Below are positions 34,969-44,897 of a stretch of DNA of 64,000 nt, in pieces. This DNA is from Helicobacter marmotae. Lineage in GTDB: Bacteria > Campylobacterota > Campylobacteria > Campylobacterales > Helicobacteraceae. The notes under the pieces are model-generated. The model did not search any database, was not told the DNA's origin, and saw nothing but the letters and a program-made list of their open reading frames with translations. The number at the start of each line of letters is the position of its first letter. Positions within the stretch are counted from its first letter, which is position 1. Position numbers and translations under genes: made by a program. Location of the stretch: assembly GCF_003364255.1 (NCBI RefSeq), contig NZ_NXLR01000009.1:1-64000 (forward strand), written 5' to 3'.

Positions 34969-36036
34969 TTATGATTGAACTAAGCTATCTTCTGCTTTGG
35001 GAGATTCTTTTGGGGTTTTTGTTTGAGCACTTTTAGGTTTAGGCGGTGTTTTTGCCACTTCTTTTGTATGTTTAGCTTGCTCCTTTTCTTCTCTTTCTTC
35101 TTGCTCTTTCTTTTCCTTAGCGGCAGCTTTTTGAGCCTTTTTCTTTGCACGTTTAGCTTCTTTGGCGTCTTCTAGCTGTCTTTTAATCTCTTCAGTGGGA
35201 TCAAGGTGTGTCAATTGATATTGAGAATATGTCCATACAATGCTTGGGTCTGGCAATAAGCATACGCTGGTTTGGTCTTTACCCTCATAGTCAATTTTGC
35301 TTAGAATATCTCTAGCGATATTTAAGCGCGCGCGCTTTTTGTCGTTGGTATTGATAATAGTCCAAGGGCAGATATGTGTATGCGTGCGGGCAAACATTTT
35401 TTCAAACACTTCTGTATATTGCTCCCATAGGTCGAGTGATTTGCTATCAATGGGGCTTAGTTTCCACATTCTTAGTGGGTCTGTTTTACGACGTAAGATT
35501 CTACGTTTTTGCTCTTCTTTACCTACATCAAGGAAATATTTAAAAATCATCATACCGCTTGAGATAAGCATTTGCTCAAGATTGGAAACTTGAGTGATGA
35601 ACTCTTTGTATTGCTCTTGAGTACAAAAGCCCATGACTTTCTCAACTCCTGCGCGGTTATACCAGCTTCTATCAAAGAATACTATTTCACCCCCGCTTGG
35701 CAAGGCACTGATATAGCGCTTAAAATACCATTCTGTTTTTTCTGTTTCTGTAGGTTTAGGTAGGGCTACTACTCTGCAACTACGGGGATTCATACGGCTG
35801 GTTAGGGCTTTAATCGTGCCCCCTTTTCCTGCTGCGTCACGTCCTTCCATAATAATGACAATTTTTTGATTTGTTGCCTTTACCCAATTTTGCAATTTGA
35901 GAAGTTCGATTTGTAGTTTTGTGAGCTCTTTGAGGTAGAAGTCCTCTTTCATGCGTCCGCTTTTGCGCTTATATATCTCTTCGATATTGCCCTCATTTTC
36001 CGGTCGAATAACGATGTGTCTGTCTTGTTTCCCCAT
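34969..36036 (-). CDS. ppk2: Polyphosphate kinase 2
   Basis: 355 aa. PPK2 enzymes phosphorylate nucleotides with polyphosphate. Walker A is GRDAAGKGG (residues 65-73), Walker B is FFDRSWYNRAG and the lid module is RRKTDPLRMWKLSPID with LWEQYTEVFEKMF. The subclass cannot be fixed by eye; the single-domain form fits class I or III. The last 60 residues are an unusual Lys/Glu/Ala-rich low-complexity tail (EAKRAKKKAQKAAAKEKKEQ and so on) ending in a Pro/Lys/Thr stretch, absent from the core family. Minus strand, stand-alone; a hairpin lies just beyond its end. Confidence 0.93.
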   Translation of the reverse strand: MGKQDRHIVIRPENEGNIEEIYKRKSGRMKEDFYLKELTKLQIELLKLQNWVKATNQKIVIIMEGRDAAGKGGTIKALTSRMNPRSCRVVALPKPTETEKTEWYFKRYISALPSGGEIVFFDRSWYNRAGVEKVMGFCTQEQYKEFITQVSNLEQMLISSGMMIFKYFLDVGKEEQKRRILRRKTDPLRMWKLSPIDSKSLDLWEQYTEVFEKMFARTHTHICPWTIINTNDKKRARLNIARDILSKIDYEGKDQTSVCLLPDPSIVWTYSQYQLTHLDPTEEIKRQLEDAKEAKRAKKKAQKAAAKEKKEQEEREEKEQAKHTKEVAKTPPKPKSAQTKTPKESPKAEDSLVQS

Positions 36037-36136
36037 GATTTGTCTCCTTAAAAATGAAATTATGGCTATTAGTGTAGTATTTATTGTTTAATATATAAAT
36101 GAATAAAGTGAGATTTATTCTTATAGGAGTTACCAA

Positions 36137-36673
36137 ATGAAGCCAAAAAGCACATTAGAATCCGCAGATTCTATACATTTAAGCCAAATGTCCCTAAATC
36201 TAGCTCTTGCAGAGCAAGTCTCTTTCCATCTTAGATATAAAGGGCTGAAAATAGCTATCGCAGAGAGCTGTACAGGAGGGCTTTTGAGCTACCATTTTAG
36301 CGCACTTAGTGGGGCTTCGTCTATTTTTAGCGGAGGTATGATTACCTATAGTAATGCTATGAAAGCTGCATGGCTTGGTGTGGAGAGCGAGGATTTAAAC
36401 AAATATGGGGCAGTAAGCGAAGTTGTGGTAAGGGGTATGTGTGAGGGGATACTTAGGCAAAGCGGAGCAGATGTGGCTTTAGCTACAAGTGGCATTGCTG
36501 GTCCAAGCGGTGGAAGTGAGCAAATTCCGTTGGGTTGCGTGTATATCGGTGTGCAGTTTAAGGCAAGCCAAGCTTTGGTTGGGGCATATCAGTTTCAAGG
36601 TGATAGAAATAGCGTGCAGATACAAAGTTGCACCCAAGCACTTGAGTTGCTACTCGCACTTCTTCAAGCTTGA
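36137..36673 (+). CDS. pncC: Nicotinamide-nucleotide amidohydrolase (CinA C-terminal domain)
   Basis: 178 aa; the C-terminal amidase domain of CinA alone, like E. coli PncC. IAIAESCTGGLLSYHFSALSG (catalytic Ser), GGMITYSNAMKAAWLGV, ATSGIAGPSGGSEQIPLGCVYIG are the signatures. It deamidates NMN to NaMN in pyridine nucleotide salvage. Its stop codon lies within the -35 element of the tRNA cluster promoter. Confidence 0.9.
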   Translation: MKPKSTLESADSIHLSQMSLNLALAEQVSFHLRYKGLKIAIAESCTGGLLSYHFSALSGASSIFSGGMITYSNAMKAAWLGVESEDLNKYGAVSEVVVRGMCEGILRQSGADVALATSGIAGPSGGSEQIPLGCVYIGVQFKASQALVGAYQFQGDRNSVQIQSCTQALELLLALLQA

Positions 36674-36698
36674 CAATTAAAGGCAAACTTACTATAAT
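36670..36698 (+). promoter_or_regulatory. Consensus promoter of the tRNA cluster
   Basis: TTGACA at 36670-36675, a 17-bp spacer and TATAAT at 36693-36698: a perfect sigma-70-type promoter. It lies 57 bp upstream of tRNA-Lys and overlaps the pncC stop codon TGA (36671-36673). Confidence 0.85.
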
Positions 36699-36755
36699 TC
36701 CCCTTGCTTTAAACCACAGGTTCAAGTTCTCTTTACATTTCATCATCATAGTTTA

Positions 36756-36831
36756 GACCCGTTAGCTCAGTTGGTAGAGCAATTCCCTTTTAAGGAATGG
36801 GCCGTTGGTTCGAATCCAACACGGGTCACCA
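36756..36831 (+). tRNA. tRNA-Lys (anticodon TTT)
   Basis: Cloverleaf with acceptor GACCCGT/ACGGGTC, discriminator A and encoded CCA. The anticodon stem ATTCC/GGAAT carries loop CTTTTAA with anticodon TTT at 36789-36791. The T-arm contains GTTCGAATC. First of a four-tRNA cluster. Confidence 0.95.
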
Positions 36832-36844
36832 CCAGAATAAAAGT

Positions 36845-36919
36845 GGCCCCGTCATCTAGCGGTTAGGATACCACCCTTTCACGGTGGCTACAGGGGTTCG
36901 AGTCCCCTCGGGGTCACCA
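36845..36919 (+). tRNA. tRNA-Glu (anticodon TTC), second copy
   Basis: Acceptor GGCCCCG pairs with CGGGGTC (one G-T pair), discriminator A, CCA encoded. The anticodon loop CTTTCAC carries TTC at 36878-36880. The T-arm has GGTTCGAGTCCC. Its body differs notably from the tRNA-Glu at 5455. Confidence 0.95.
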
Positions 36920-36955
36920 CTTTTGTTCAACATTTCTTTTATGGTCTTTCAGCTT

Positions 36956-37031
36956 GGTCGCTTAGCTCAGTTGGTAGAGCGCCACCCTTACAAGGTGGAT
37001 GTCACAAGTTCGAGCCTTGTAGCGACCACCA
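36956..37031 (+). tRNA. tRNA-Val (anticodon TAC)
   Basis: Acceptor GGTCGCT/AGCGACC, discriminator A, CCA encoded. Anticodon stem CCACC/GGTGG, loop CTTACAA, anticodon TAC at 36989-36991. Third tRNA of the cluster. Confidence 0.95.
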
Positions 37032-37076
37032 CTTTTTATGAATCCGCTTTTGCTGTGTCGCGGGTTAGCTTTTTAT

Positions 37077-37153
37077 GGAGCGGTAGTTCAGCTGGTTAGA
37101 ATACCTGCCTGTCACGCAGGGGGTCGCGGGTTCGAGCCCCGTCCGCTCCGCCA
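37077..37153 (+). tRNA. tRNA-Asp (anticodon GTC)
   Basis: Acceptor GGAGCGG/CCGCTCC, discriminator G, CCA encoded. Anticodon stem CCTGC/GCAGG, loop CTGTCAC, anticodon GTC at 37111-37113. Last tRNA of the cluster; no clear terminator follows in the 227 bp before pyrH. Confidence 0.95.
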
Positions 37154-37377
37154 CTCTCATATATAGTCATAACTTTATAATTCATAATTTCCTTATCTAG
37201 CAATGATAGCTTGATTGCATTACTTCATATTACTTTCCATATTTCATTTTATATTTCTTGGCACATTCAAGGCAGCAAAGATGTTTGTGCTTTATGCCAT
37301 TTTATTTGCATAAACTAAGCTGATAGTTGTAGTTTAAGCTTTTAAGTTAGAATAGCAAACTTAAAATGAAAGGATAG

Positions 37378-38091
<714 letters not shown>

Positions 38092-38119
38092 TCAAAGCAA
38101 AATCAAATGAAAATAACGA

Positions 38120-38125
38120 TACAAT
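38120..38125 (+). promoter_or_regulatory. Possible -10 hexamer before rpoZ
   Basis: TACAAT lies 45 bp before the rpoZ start in a 78-bp gap after pyrH. It would allow rpoZ-spoT expression independent of pyrH. Only the hexamer is seen. Confidence 0.4.
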
Positions 38126-38169
38126 CCGCAACTTTACAACTTCTAAAGGATTTACATTAAAGGATTCAC

Positions 38170-38394
38170 ATGGATACATTACGGACAGAAGAGATAGCAG
38201 CTCTTGCACTTAAGAGGGTTAATGATGATAGATATGTGCTTGCAAGCTTGATTTTTGAGCGCGTTAAGGAATTAGGCAATGGTGCAAAACCGCTTGTGGA
38301 TATGGATATTAAAATCCACAAATTACCTGATATTGCAATGCGTGAAATTGCTGAGGGTAAGGTAGAGCTTACTTCCATTGAGGATAGAGAATAG
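38170..38394 (+). CDS. rpoZ: RNA polymerase omega subunit
   Basis: 74 aa. Short acidic protein with the omega pattern RTEEIAALALKRVNDDRYVLASLIFERVKELGNGAKPLV. Omega helps fold and assemble the beta' subunit and forms part of a ppGpp site in some bacteria. It lies directly before spoT (9 bp gap), the common rpoZ-spoT arrangement. Confidence 0.9.
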   Translation: MDTLRTEEIAALALKRVNDDRYVLASLIFERVKELGNGAKPLVDMDIKIHKLPDIAMREIAEGKVELTSIEDRE

Positions 38395-38403
38395 GAAGAA
38401 GTT

Positions 38404-40554
38404 TTGGACTTTTTTGCCCAGATTGCTCAAATTGATACTATACAATCCGCTATTACTCAGCTCCAATCTTTAACTGACATTACTCCCAATGTCCAAAAAG
38501 CCATTGATATGGCAATAACTGCTCATCAAGGGCAATTTCGCAAGAGTGGTGAGCCTTATGTTGTGCATCCACTTTGTGTGGCATGTATTGTGGCATTTTA
38601 TGGTGGTGATGAGACAATGCTTTGTGCGGCACTATTGCATGATGTGGTAGAAGATACATTATGCTCGCTCGATGATATAAGGCTTGCCTTTGGTTGGGAC
38701 GTAGGACATTTAGTTGATGCTTTGACAAAAATCGTAGAAATTCGTAATGAAAAACTCAATAACCATTCAAATGATAAGCTTATCGCCTCTGCCTTAAGCT
38801 TTCGTAAAATGCTCCTTGCCTCAGTAAAGGATATTCGTGCTCTTGTGATTAAAATTAGCGATAGAATGCACAATATGCTAACGCTTAATGCCCTCCCAGA
38901 GCGTAAGCAGCATCGTATTGCAGAAGAAACGCTTATGGTGTATGCGCCCATTGCTCATCGCTTGGGTATTTCTTCACTTAAAAATGAGCTAGAAGATAGA
39001 AGCTTTTTTTATATTTTCCCCCAAGAGTATAAAAAAATTGAGCACTACATTAGTGAAAATAACCAATCTATCACATTAAGATTGAATGAATTTACACAGA
39101 AAATTACTACGATTTTATTGCAAAATGGCTTTACGCAAGCAGATTTTGTCATTGAAAGTCGCGTGAAACGTTACTATTCGATATTTTTAAAAATGCAGCG
39201 CAAGGGGGTAGGCATTGATGAGATACTTGACTTACTTGCTGTGCGTATTATTGTGCCTACAAATTTGGAATGCTACAAAGTTTTAGGCTTATTACATTTG
39301 CAGCTTAAACCTGTGGTGTCCCGTCTTAAGGATTATATTGCTATCCCTAAAGAAAATGGCTATCAAACCATACATACAACCATTTTTGATGGAGCGAGTA
39401 TTTATGAAGTGCAGATTCGTACTTTTGATATGCACAAATCTGCACAATATGGTGTGGCAGCTCATTGGAAATATAAAAGTGGTGGAATGGAGCCAAATTT
39501 AGAATGGCTGAATAATTTGCAATACCAAAATGATACGATTGAAGAGTTTTATGAGCTAGCAAAAAATGATTTATATAAAGAGGATATGGTGGTTTTCTCC
39601 CCTGTGGGGGATATTTATAATTTGCCTGTAGGGGCTGTGGCATTAGATTTTGCCTATGCGGTGCATAGTGATATAGGAGATAATGCAAAAGAAGTACTTA
39701 TTAATCATCAAAAAGCCTCATTATTACAACCGCTTAAAAATGGTGATATTGTGCGCATTATTGTGGCTCAAAATGGAGAGAAAATCCGCCCGCGTTGTAC
39801 TTGGATTGATGCGGTAAAAACTTCTCGAGCAAAGAATCATATGAGGATTCAATGTCAGGCAAAATTAAAAGAAATTGATAAAAAGGTAGCCTGCCGTATT
39901 TTGCAAACAATTTTTGATAGCTCTAAACATACCATTGTGAGTTATCTTAAAGAAAATAAGCTTGAAACTCATATCCACAGGGCGGCATCAGATTTAGTGT
40001 TTTTGAAAGAGGTTAAAAATAGCATTAGAGGGAACTTCGCAAGAGAGGCAAATTTTTTAGGAAAAATTAAAATCAATATGTTGAAGTTAAAGCCTCTCAA
40101 CTTTGATAATATCATTGTGCAAACTAATCGCAATATCGATGAGGTGATTTTTGATTATTGTTGTCATCCCAAATATGGTGATAATATCTTGGCTATTAAG
40201 ATTGCTCAAAAAGCCTATATTCATCATAAAATGTGCGAGAGGGCATTAGGTGAGATAGAAGAGGGGAGTGAAATGCTTTTTGTGCAATGGGCAAATGAGC
40301 AAAAAGCGACTTATAAGGTGATTATCGCGCTTGAAAATCAAAAGGGCACTCTAGCGCAACTATGTGGGATACTTGCTAAGTATGATTGTAATATTTTAAG
40401 TGTAGATTATGATGTGCTAAATAGGCAGTTTTCGACATATTGTGAGATATGCTTTGAAAGTAAGACACATGATATTAAAACCTTAAAAGACATACTTCAT
40501 AAAAAATACAAGATTATTGAACTTAAAAATCTTAAAGATGCGTATTCGGGCTAG
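38404..40554 (+). CDS. spoT: Bifunctional (p)ppGpp synthetase/hydrolase
   Basis: 716 aa. The TTG at 38404 is the likely start (AGGAAG upstream); no in-frame ATG is suitable. Domains in order: HD hydrolase with HPLCVACIVAFYGGDETMLC and LLHDVVEDT (about 57-90), synthetase (YSIFLKMQRKG, LLAVRIIVPT, KDYIAIPKENGYQTIHTT, about 230-340), TGS (VVFSPVGDIYNLPVGAVALDFAY) and a C-terminal ACT domain (IALENQKGTLAQLCGILAKYD). Helicobacters rely on this single enzyme for the stringent response. The zinc-finger-like region is reduced. Confidence 0.96.
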   Translation: MDFFAQIAQIDTIQSAITQLQSLTDITPNVQKAIDMAITAHQGQFRKSGEPYVVHPLCVACIVAFYGGDETMLCAALLHDVVEDTLCSLDDIRLAFGWDVGHLVDALTKIVEIRNEKLNNHSNDKLIASALSFRKMLLASVKDIRALVIKISDRMHNMLTLNALPERKQHRIAEETLMVYAPIAHRLGISSLKNELEDRSFFYIFPQEYKKIEHYISENNQSITLRLNEFTQKITTILLQNGFTQADFVIESRVKRYYSIFLKMQRKGVGIDEILDLLAVRIIVPTNLECYKVLGLLHLQLKPVVSRLKDYIAIPKENGYQTIHTTIFDGASIYEVQIRTFDMHKSAQYGVAAHWKYKSGGMEPNLEWLNNLQYQNDTIEEFYELAKNDLYKEDMVVFSPVGDIYNLPVGAVALDFAYAVHSDIGDNAKEVLINHQKASLLQPLKNGDIVRIIVAQNGEKIRPRCTWIDAVKTSRAKNHMRIQCQAKLKEIDKKVACRILQTIFDSSKHTIVSYLKENKLETHIHRAASDLVFLKEVKNSIRGNFAREANFLGKIKINMLKLKPLNFDNIIVQTNRNIDEVIFDYCCHPKYGDNILAIKIAQKAYIHHKMCERALGEIEEGSEMLFVQWANEQKATYKVIIALENQKGTLAQLCGILAKYDCNILSVDYDVLNRQFSTYCEICFESKTHDIKTLKDILHKKYKIIELKNLKDAYSG

Positions 40555-40566
40555 AAAGGATAGTAT

Positions 40567-41775
40567 ATGAACACACAAGTTAAGCGGGCTTTACAAGAAA
40601 TTTCTCGAGGTTGCGTGGAGTTTATAGGGGAAGATTATATTGCTTCTTTACTAGAGAGATTTTTCACTACAGGGGAGAGATTTTCTGTCAAAGCGGGATT
40701 TGACCCTACGGCTCCAGATTTGCATTTAGGGCATACTGTGCTTTTGCAAAAGCTTGCGACCTTTCAACGTTATGGTGGGGATATTAAGTTTCTTATTGGT
40801 GATTTTACAGCGACTATTGGCGATCCTAGCGGCAAGAGTGAAACGCGCAAACCACTAAGCAAAGAAGAGGTTTGTAAAAATGCCATTACATACAAAGAGC
40901 AGGTTTTTAAAGTGTTAGATCCCGCATATACGGAAGTATGCTTTAACTCACAATGGTTAGGGGAATTGGGTGTGGCTGGAATGATCATACTTACTTCAAA
41001 GTTTTCAGTAGCACGTATGCTTGAACGTGATGATTTTACCAAACGTTATAAGAATAATCAGCCTATTTCGATTGTGGAATTTATATATCCATTATTGCAA
41101 GGCTATGATTCTGTGGCATTAAATTGTGATATTGAGCTTGGAGGGAATGACCAGAAGTTTAATTTATTGGTTGGTCGGCATCTGCAGAGGGCTTATGGCT
41201 TAGATAAGGAGCAGGCTGTAATGATGATGCCTTTATTAGAGGGGCTTTGCGGTGTGCAAAAGATGAGCAAATCGCTCAATAACTACATTGGCGTAACAGA
41301 ATCTGCAAATACGATGTATGCAAAGATTCTAAGTATTAGTGATGAGATGATGTGGCGATATTATGAGCTTTTATCTAGCTGCTCGATTGAAGAATTAGAG
41401 CAGCTTAGGGCTCAAGTGCAAGCAGGGGAATTCCACCCTAAGGCTGCAAAAGAGCAGCTTGCCTTAGAGATAACTGCGCGCTATCATAACATTGATTTAG
41501 CAAAACAAGCTAAAATAGAATTTGACAATGTGTTTAGTAAAGATGAAATTCCTGCAGATTTAGATGTATTTACATGCGCTCCAAATGAATGGATAGCCAA
41601 GGTGCTTACGCAAACAGGTCTTTGTGAATCTACCTCACAAGCTCGGAGGGACATTCGTGCTGGGGCATTGAAAATTAATAAAGAAAAAATAACCGATGAA
41701 AAACTGCAATTGTCAGTGGGTGAGTATATTATTCAAATTGGCAAAAGACGTTTTGCAAAAGTGATTATATCATAA
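40567..41775 (+). CDS. tyrS: Tyrosine--tRNA ligase
   Basis: 402 aa class I synthetase of the TyrZ-like subtype. HLGH lies at residues 53-56 in FDPTAPDLHLGHTVLLQKL; KMSKS lies at 232-236 in GVQKMSKSLNN. The binding-pocket block YPLLQGYDSVALNCDIELGGNDQKFN is present, and the C-terminal S4 RNA-binding domain is GLCESTSQARRDIRAGALKIN. Follows spoT by 12 bp. Confidence 0.97.
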   Translation: MNTQVKRALQEISRGCVEFIGEDYIASLLERFFTTGERFSVKAGFDPTAPDLHLGHTVLLQKLATFQRYGGDIKFLIGDFTATIGDPSGKSETRKPLSKEEVCKNAITYKEQVFKVLDPAYTEVCFNSQWLGELGVAGMIILTSKFSVARMLERDDFTKRYKNNQPISIVEFIYPLLQGYDSVALNCDIELGGNDQKFNLLVGRHLQRAYGLDKEQAVMMMPLLEGLCGVQKMSKSLNNYIGVTESANTMYAKILSISDEMMWRYYELLSSCSIEELEQLRAQVQAGEFHPKAAKEQLALEITARYHNIDLAKQAKIEFDNVFSKDEIPADLDVFTCAPNEWIAKVLTQTGLCESTSQARRDIRAGALKINKEKITDEKLQLSVGEYIIQIGKRRFAKVIIS

Positions 41776-41785
41776 GGGGTAAGTG

Positions 41786-42871
41786 ATGGGATTAAAGCCA
41801 CTTAAAATAGGAAAGCATACGATTAAATATCCAATTTTCCAAGGAGGCATGGGTGTGGGTATTAGTTGGGATAGGCTTGCTGGGAGTGTCTCCAAAGAAG
41901 GGGCTCTAGGTATTATTAGTGCGGTGGGCACAGGGTATTACCAAAAAATGCAATTTGTTGAAAAACTCGCTAATTCCAAACCTTTTGAAGCAATAAATTT
42001 TTATTCTAAACAAGCCCTCAATGAAATTTTTAAAAATGCTCGTAAAATTTGTGGTGATAAGCCGCTGGGGGCAAATATTTTGTATGCTATTAATGAATAT
42101 GGACGTGTCGTACGTGATGCGTGTGAAGCAGGGGCAAATATCATCGTAACAGGGGCGGGACTTCCTACCAATATGCCAGAATTTACAAAAAACTTCCCAG
42201 ATGTCGCTCTTGTGCCCATAGTATCTTCTGCAAAAGCATTAAAGATTATTTGCAAACGTTGGATGGATAGATATGCGAAGGTGCCTGATGCTGTCGTTGT
42301 GGAGGGACCTTTGAGCGGGGGACATCAAGGTTTTAGCTATGAGGATTGCTTTAAAGAGGAATGTCAGCTTGAAAATGTGCTCCCGCAAGTGGTAGATGAG
42401 GTTAAAAAATGGGGGAATATCCCTGTAATCGCTGCTGGAGGGATTTGGGATAGGGCTGATATTGATAGAATGCTACATTTAGGTGCAAGCGGTGTGCAAA
42501 TGGGGACACGATGGCTTGGTTCTGAGGAGTGTGATGCGCTAGCTTATAGGGATTTAATGCCTCATGTTAAGAAAGAAGATATAGAGCTTGTAAAGTCGCC
42601 CGTTGGCTACCCCGCACGTGCTGTGAAAACAGGTATTTTTGAGGCAATGGCACATGGTGATGCACCAAAAATACGTTGCATTAGTAATTGTGTATCTCCT
42701 TGCCATAGGGGAGTAGAGGCAAAGAAAGTGGGCTATTGCATAGCAGATTCTTTAGGGCGCGGCTATATGGGTGATAGAGCGTATGGTCTTTACTTCACTG
42801 GTGCAAATGGATATAGAATCCGTAAGATTCAATCCGTGAAAGAAATCATTGCAGAATTAGTTCAAGATTAG
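41786..42871 (+). CDS. Nitronate monooxygenase / FabK-like flavoprotein
   Basis: 361 aa from the ATG at 41786, with AAGGGG upstream. FMN-dependent TIM-barrel of the 2-nitropropane dioxygenase family. IKYPIFQGGMGVGISWDRLAGSV, IIVTGAGLPT, VVVEGPLSGGHQGFS (likely catalytic His), IPVIAAGGIWDRADIDRML and GASGVQMGTRWLGSEE are diagnostic. Family members oxidise alkyl nitronates or act as enoyl-ACP reductase FabK; the sequence alone does not decide. Conserved position between tyrS and amiA, as I recall in H. pylori. Confidence 0.85.
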   Translation: MGLKPLKIGKHTIKYPIFQGGMGVGISWDRLAGSVSKEGALGIISAVGTGYYQKMQFVEKLANSKPFEAINFYSKQALNEIFKNARKICGDKPLGANILYAINEYGRVVRDACEAGANIIVTGAGLPTNMPEFTKNFPDVALVPIVSSAKALKIICKRWMDRYAKVPDAVVVEGPLSGGHQGFSYEDCFKEECQLENVLPQVVDEVKKWGNIPVIAAGGIWDRADIDRMLHLGASGVQMGTRWLGSEECDALAYRDLMPHVKKEDIELVKSPVGYPARAVKTGIFEAMAHGDAPKIRCISNCVSPCHRGVEAKKVGYCIADSLGRGYMGDRAYGLYFTGANGYRIRKIQSVKEIIAELVQD

Positions 42872-42879
42872 GGGTATAA

Positions 42880-44022
42880 ATGTTGCGGATTGTGGCAAGT
42901 TTATGCCTTGTAGTGCTGTGTTTATGTGCTGAGCATCGTATTATAAGAATCGTCCCCTTTGGTGATTATAATATGAAAATTGTGTTTGCTAATGATATTA
43001 GCGACCTTAAATGGCAAGTAAAAACCCTGCAAAATAATAAAAGCTTTATAGATTTTGAAGCCAATCTTACCCTCCCTAGACGCAATTTTATTTTTAAAGA
43101 TAATTCGACACTACAAATAGCACAAAATACCCCACAAGTCGTTCGTATGGTAATTGTCCTCCAACCACAATCAACCTATGAAATAGTGAAAGAAAAAGAG
43201 AATTTGTATGTTTTTTTTAAACCAAAAGCTAAAGCCCAGCAAATTCAGCCAAAGCAACCTTCAAAAGAAAGCAAACCAGAGCAAGCAAAAAGCCCTAAAG
43301 ATTCTCAAAATACATCTCCCCCCAAGTCGCCTAGCAAGCTTGCTTTGAGAAAAAAAATAGTTGTTGATGCTGGGCATGGAGGCAAGGATTGTGGGACAAA
43401 AAGCGTAGAGGGGATTTGTGAGAAAACTATTGTGCTTAGTGTCGCAAAAATGCTTAAAGAAGAGCTTGCAAATCGTGGATATATAGTCTATATGACACGC
43501 GATAGTGATATATATATTGATTTACGCAAGCGCACAGAATTTGCTAATGCTAAAAGTGCTGATTTATTTATATCTGTACACGCAAACTCTATGCCCAAAG
43601 ATTCTGCAAAAACACCAAATGGTGTGGAAACTTATTTCCTCTCTCCTGCCAGAAGTGAGCGCGCCGAACAAGTAGCAAAAGCAGAAAACCAAGGTGATAT
43701 TGAAACCATGAGCTATTTTGCGACAAAATCATTTTTAAATACCATTAGCGCGTATCATCTTGTCGCTTCACATAAGTTAGCCATTGAGATTCAATCAGGC
43801 ATACTTAATGTCGTGCGACATCGTCATAATACCCACGATGGAGCAGTAAGGGAAGGTCCATTTTGGGTGCTAGCAGGTGCTCTTATGCCCTCTGTGCTTA
43901 TTGAAATTGGTTATGCCTCTCATAAAGATGAGGGGAAATTGATTGCTAAAAAAGACTATCAAAAGCTCCTTGCTAAGGGCATTGCCGATGGTATAGATGG
44001 ATACTTTTTAAGAAACTACTGA
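42880..44022 (+). CDS. amiA: N-acetylmuramoyl-L-alanine amidase
   Basis: 380 aa. A signal peptide (LRIVASLCLVVLCLCAEH) precedes an N-terminal beta-rich AMIN-like region, then a Pro/Lys/Ser-rich linker (about 120-155), then the zinc amidase_3 domain. KIVVDAGHGGKDCGT (His ligand), KTIVLSVAKMLKEEL, FISVHANSM (His ligand) and PSVLIEIGYASHKDE (catalytic Glu) are visible. It cleaves peptidoglycan stem peptides for daughter-cell separation. AGGGG lies upstream of the ATG. Confidence 0.95.
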   Translation: MLRIVASLCLVVLCLCAEHRIIRIVPFGDYNMKIVFANDISDLKWQVKTLQNNKSFIDFEANLTLPRRNFIFKDNSTLQIAQNTPQVVRMVIVLQPQSTYEIVKEKENLYVFFKPKAKAQQIQPKQPSKESKPEQAKSPKDSQNTSPPKSPSKLALRKKIVVDAGHGGKDCGTKSVEGICEKTIVLSVAKMLKEELANRGYIVYMTRDSDIYIDLRKRTEFANAKSADLFISVHANSMPKDSAKTPNGVETYFLSPARSERAEQVAKAENQGDIETMSYFATKSFLNTISAYHLVASHKLAIEIQSGILNVVRHRHNTHDGAVREGPFWVLAGALMPSVLIEIGYASHKDEGKLIAKKDYQKLLAKGIADGIDGYFLRNY

Positions 44023-44037
44023 TTGTAAGGAATGTGT

Positions 44038-44895
44038 ATGAATCAACCCACACGCGTGAGTGTTATCTTTTCTCTTTGTTTTTTTTCACTTTTTATTTTT
44101 ACGAATCTTACGCTTTTTACTTCCCAATTTTCACATTCCTTTTCACATCTCTTTTCTATTTTTATACGCGAAGATCATTTTTATGACCATTTAAGTATGT
44201 TTCTTTTTTTATGTGGTTTTGTATTATGCGGTGTTTTTATCATTATAAGCAGTTGGTATCAAACGAGCAATACCCTGCAGCGGATTTTAATGCTTATTTT
44301 GAGCATTATATTTATCTATCTTTTTATCCTTAAGGGGACATATGTCCCTAAGAGCGAGGATATTATGGATATGTTTGCTATTGAGGGGAGTATTTATCAT
44401 CGTGATTTTTTTGAGCTTTTAGATGATTATTTGCCACATATTATATTAATCGCGTGTGCGTATGTATTTTTTGTATATATTCCACTTTTATTTGAGATTC
44501 TTGCTTTACGTCCCAATCATAATAGCCAAATTGCTAAATTGCTTTATGGTATGCGCCCATCTATAAATGTCATTATTTTTATGCTTTTTGGGCTTTCTTT
44601 GCAGCCCTATTATTTCCGCGATAATTTATATGCGTATTTTGATATTTTTGCATTTCTTGTAGGTATTGGCTTGCTTATATGGGTGATGATAAAGCATAGG
44701 GAGCTTTTTTTGTTCTATGAGTATGTGAATTTTTCACTCCTTGCGCTCAATGTGATTATTTGCTTTATTTGCACTTCTGTACTTTCTATATCAGATAACT
44801 ATTTTAATGCACGTTATGCGTTTTTGGTCTTTGGTTTTGTGGGCTGGTGTGTTGAGTGGATGTATAATGATATTGTAAAACCCATAAAGGAGTAG
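44038..44895 (+). CDS. Multi-pass membrane protein of unknown function
   Basis: 285 aa from the ATG at 44038 (AAGGA 6 nt upstream; an ATG at 44032 is too near). Around seven to eight hydrophobic segments, for example VSVIFSLCFFSLFIFTNLTL, IILIACAYVFFVYIPLLFEI and NVIICFICTSVL. No catalytic motif is seen. It lies between amiA and hisA with close spacing, so it is likely cotranscribed. I do not recognise a family. Confidence 0.7.
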   Translation: MNQPTRVSVIFSLCFFSLFIFTNLTLFTSQFSHSFSHLFSIFIREDHFYDHLSMFLFLCGFVLCGVFIIISSWYQTSNTLQRILMLILSIIFIYLFILKGTYVPKSEDIMDMFAIEGSIYHRDFFELLDDYLPHIILIACAYVFFVYIPLLFEILALRPNHNSQIAKLLYGMRPSINVIIFMLFGLSLQPYYFRDNLYAYFDIFAFLVGIGLLIWVMIKHRELFLFYEYVNFSLLALNVIICFICTSVLSISDNYFNARYAFLVFGFVGWCVEWMYNDIVKPIKE

Positions 44896-44897
44896 GC

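Noticed and set aside
43211-43218. T8 run in amiA (and T8 in the membrane protein gene near 44080)
   Set aside because: Frames are intact, and T/A runs of this length are common in AT-rich Helicobacter DNA; no sign of a switch.
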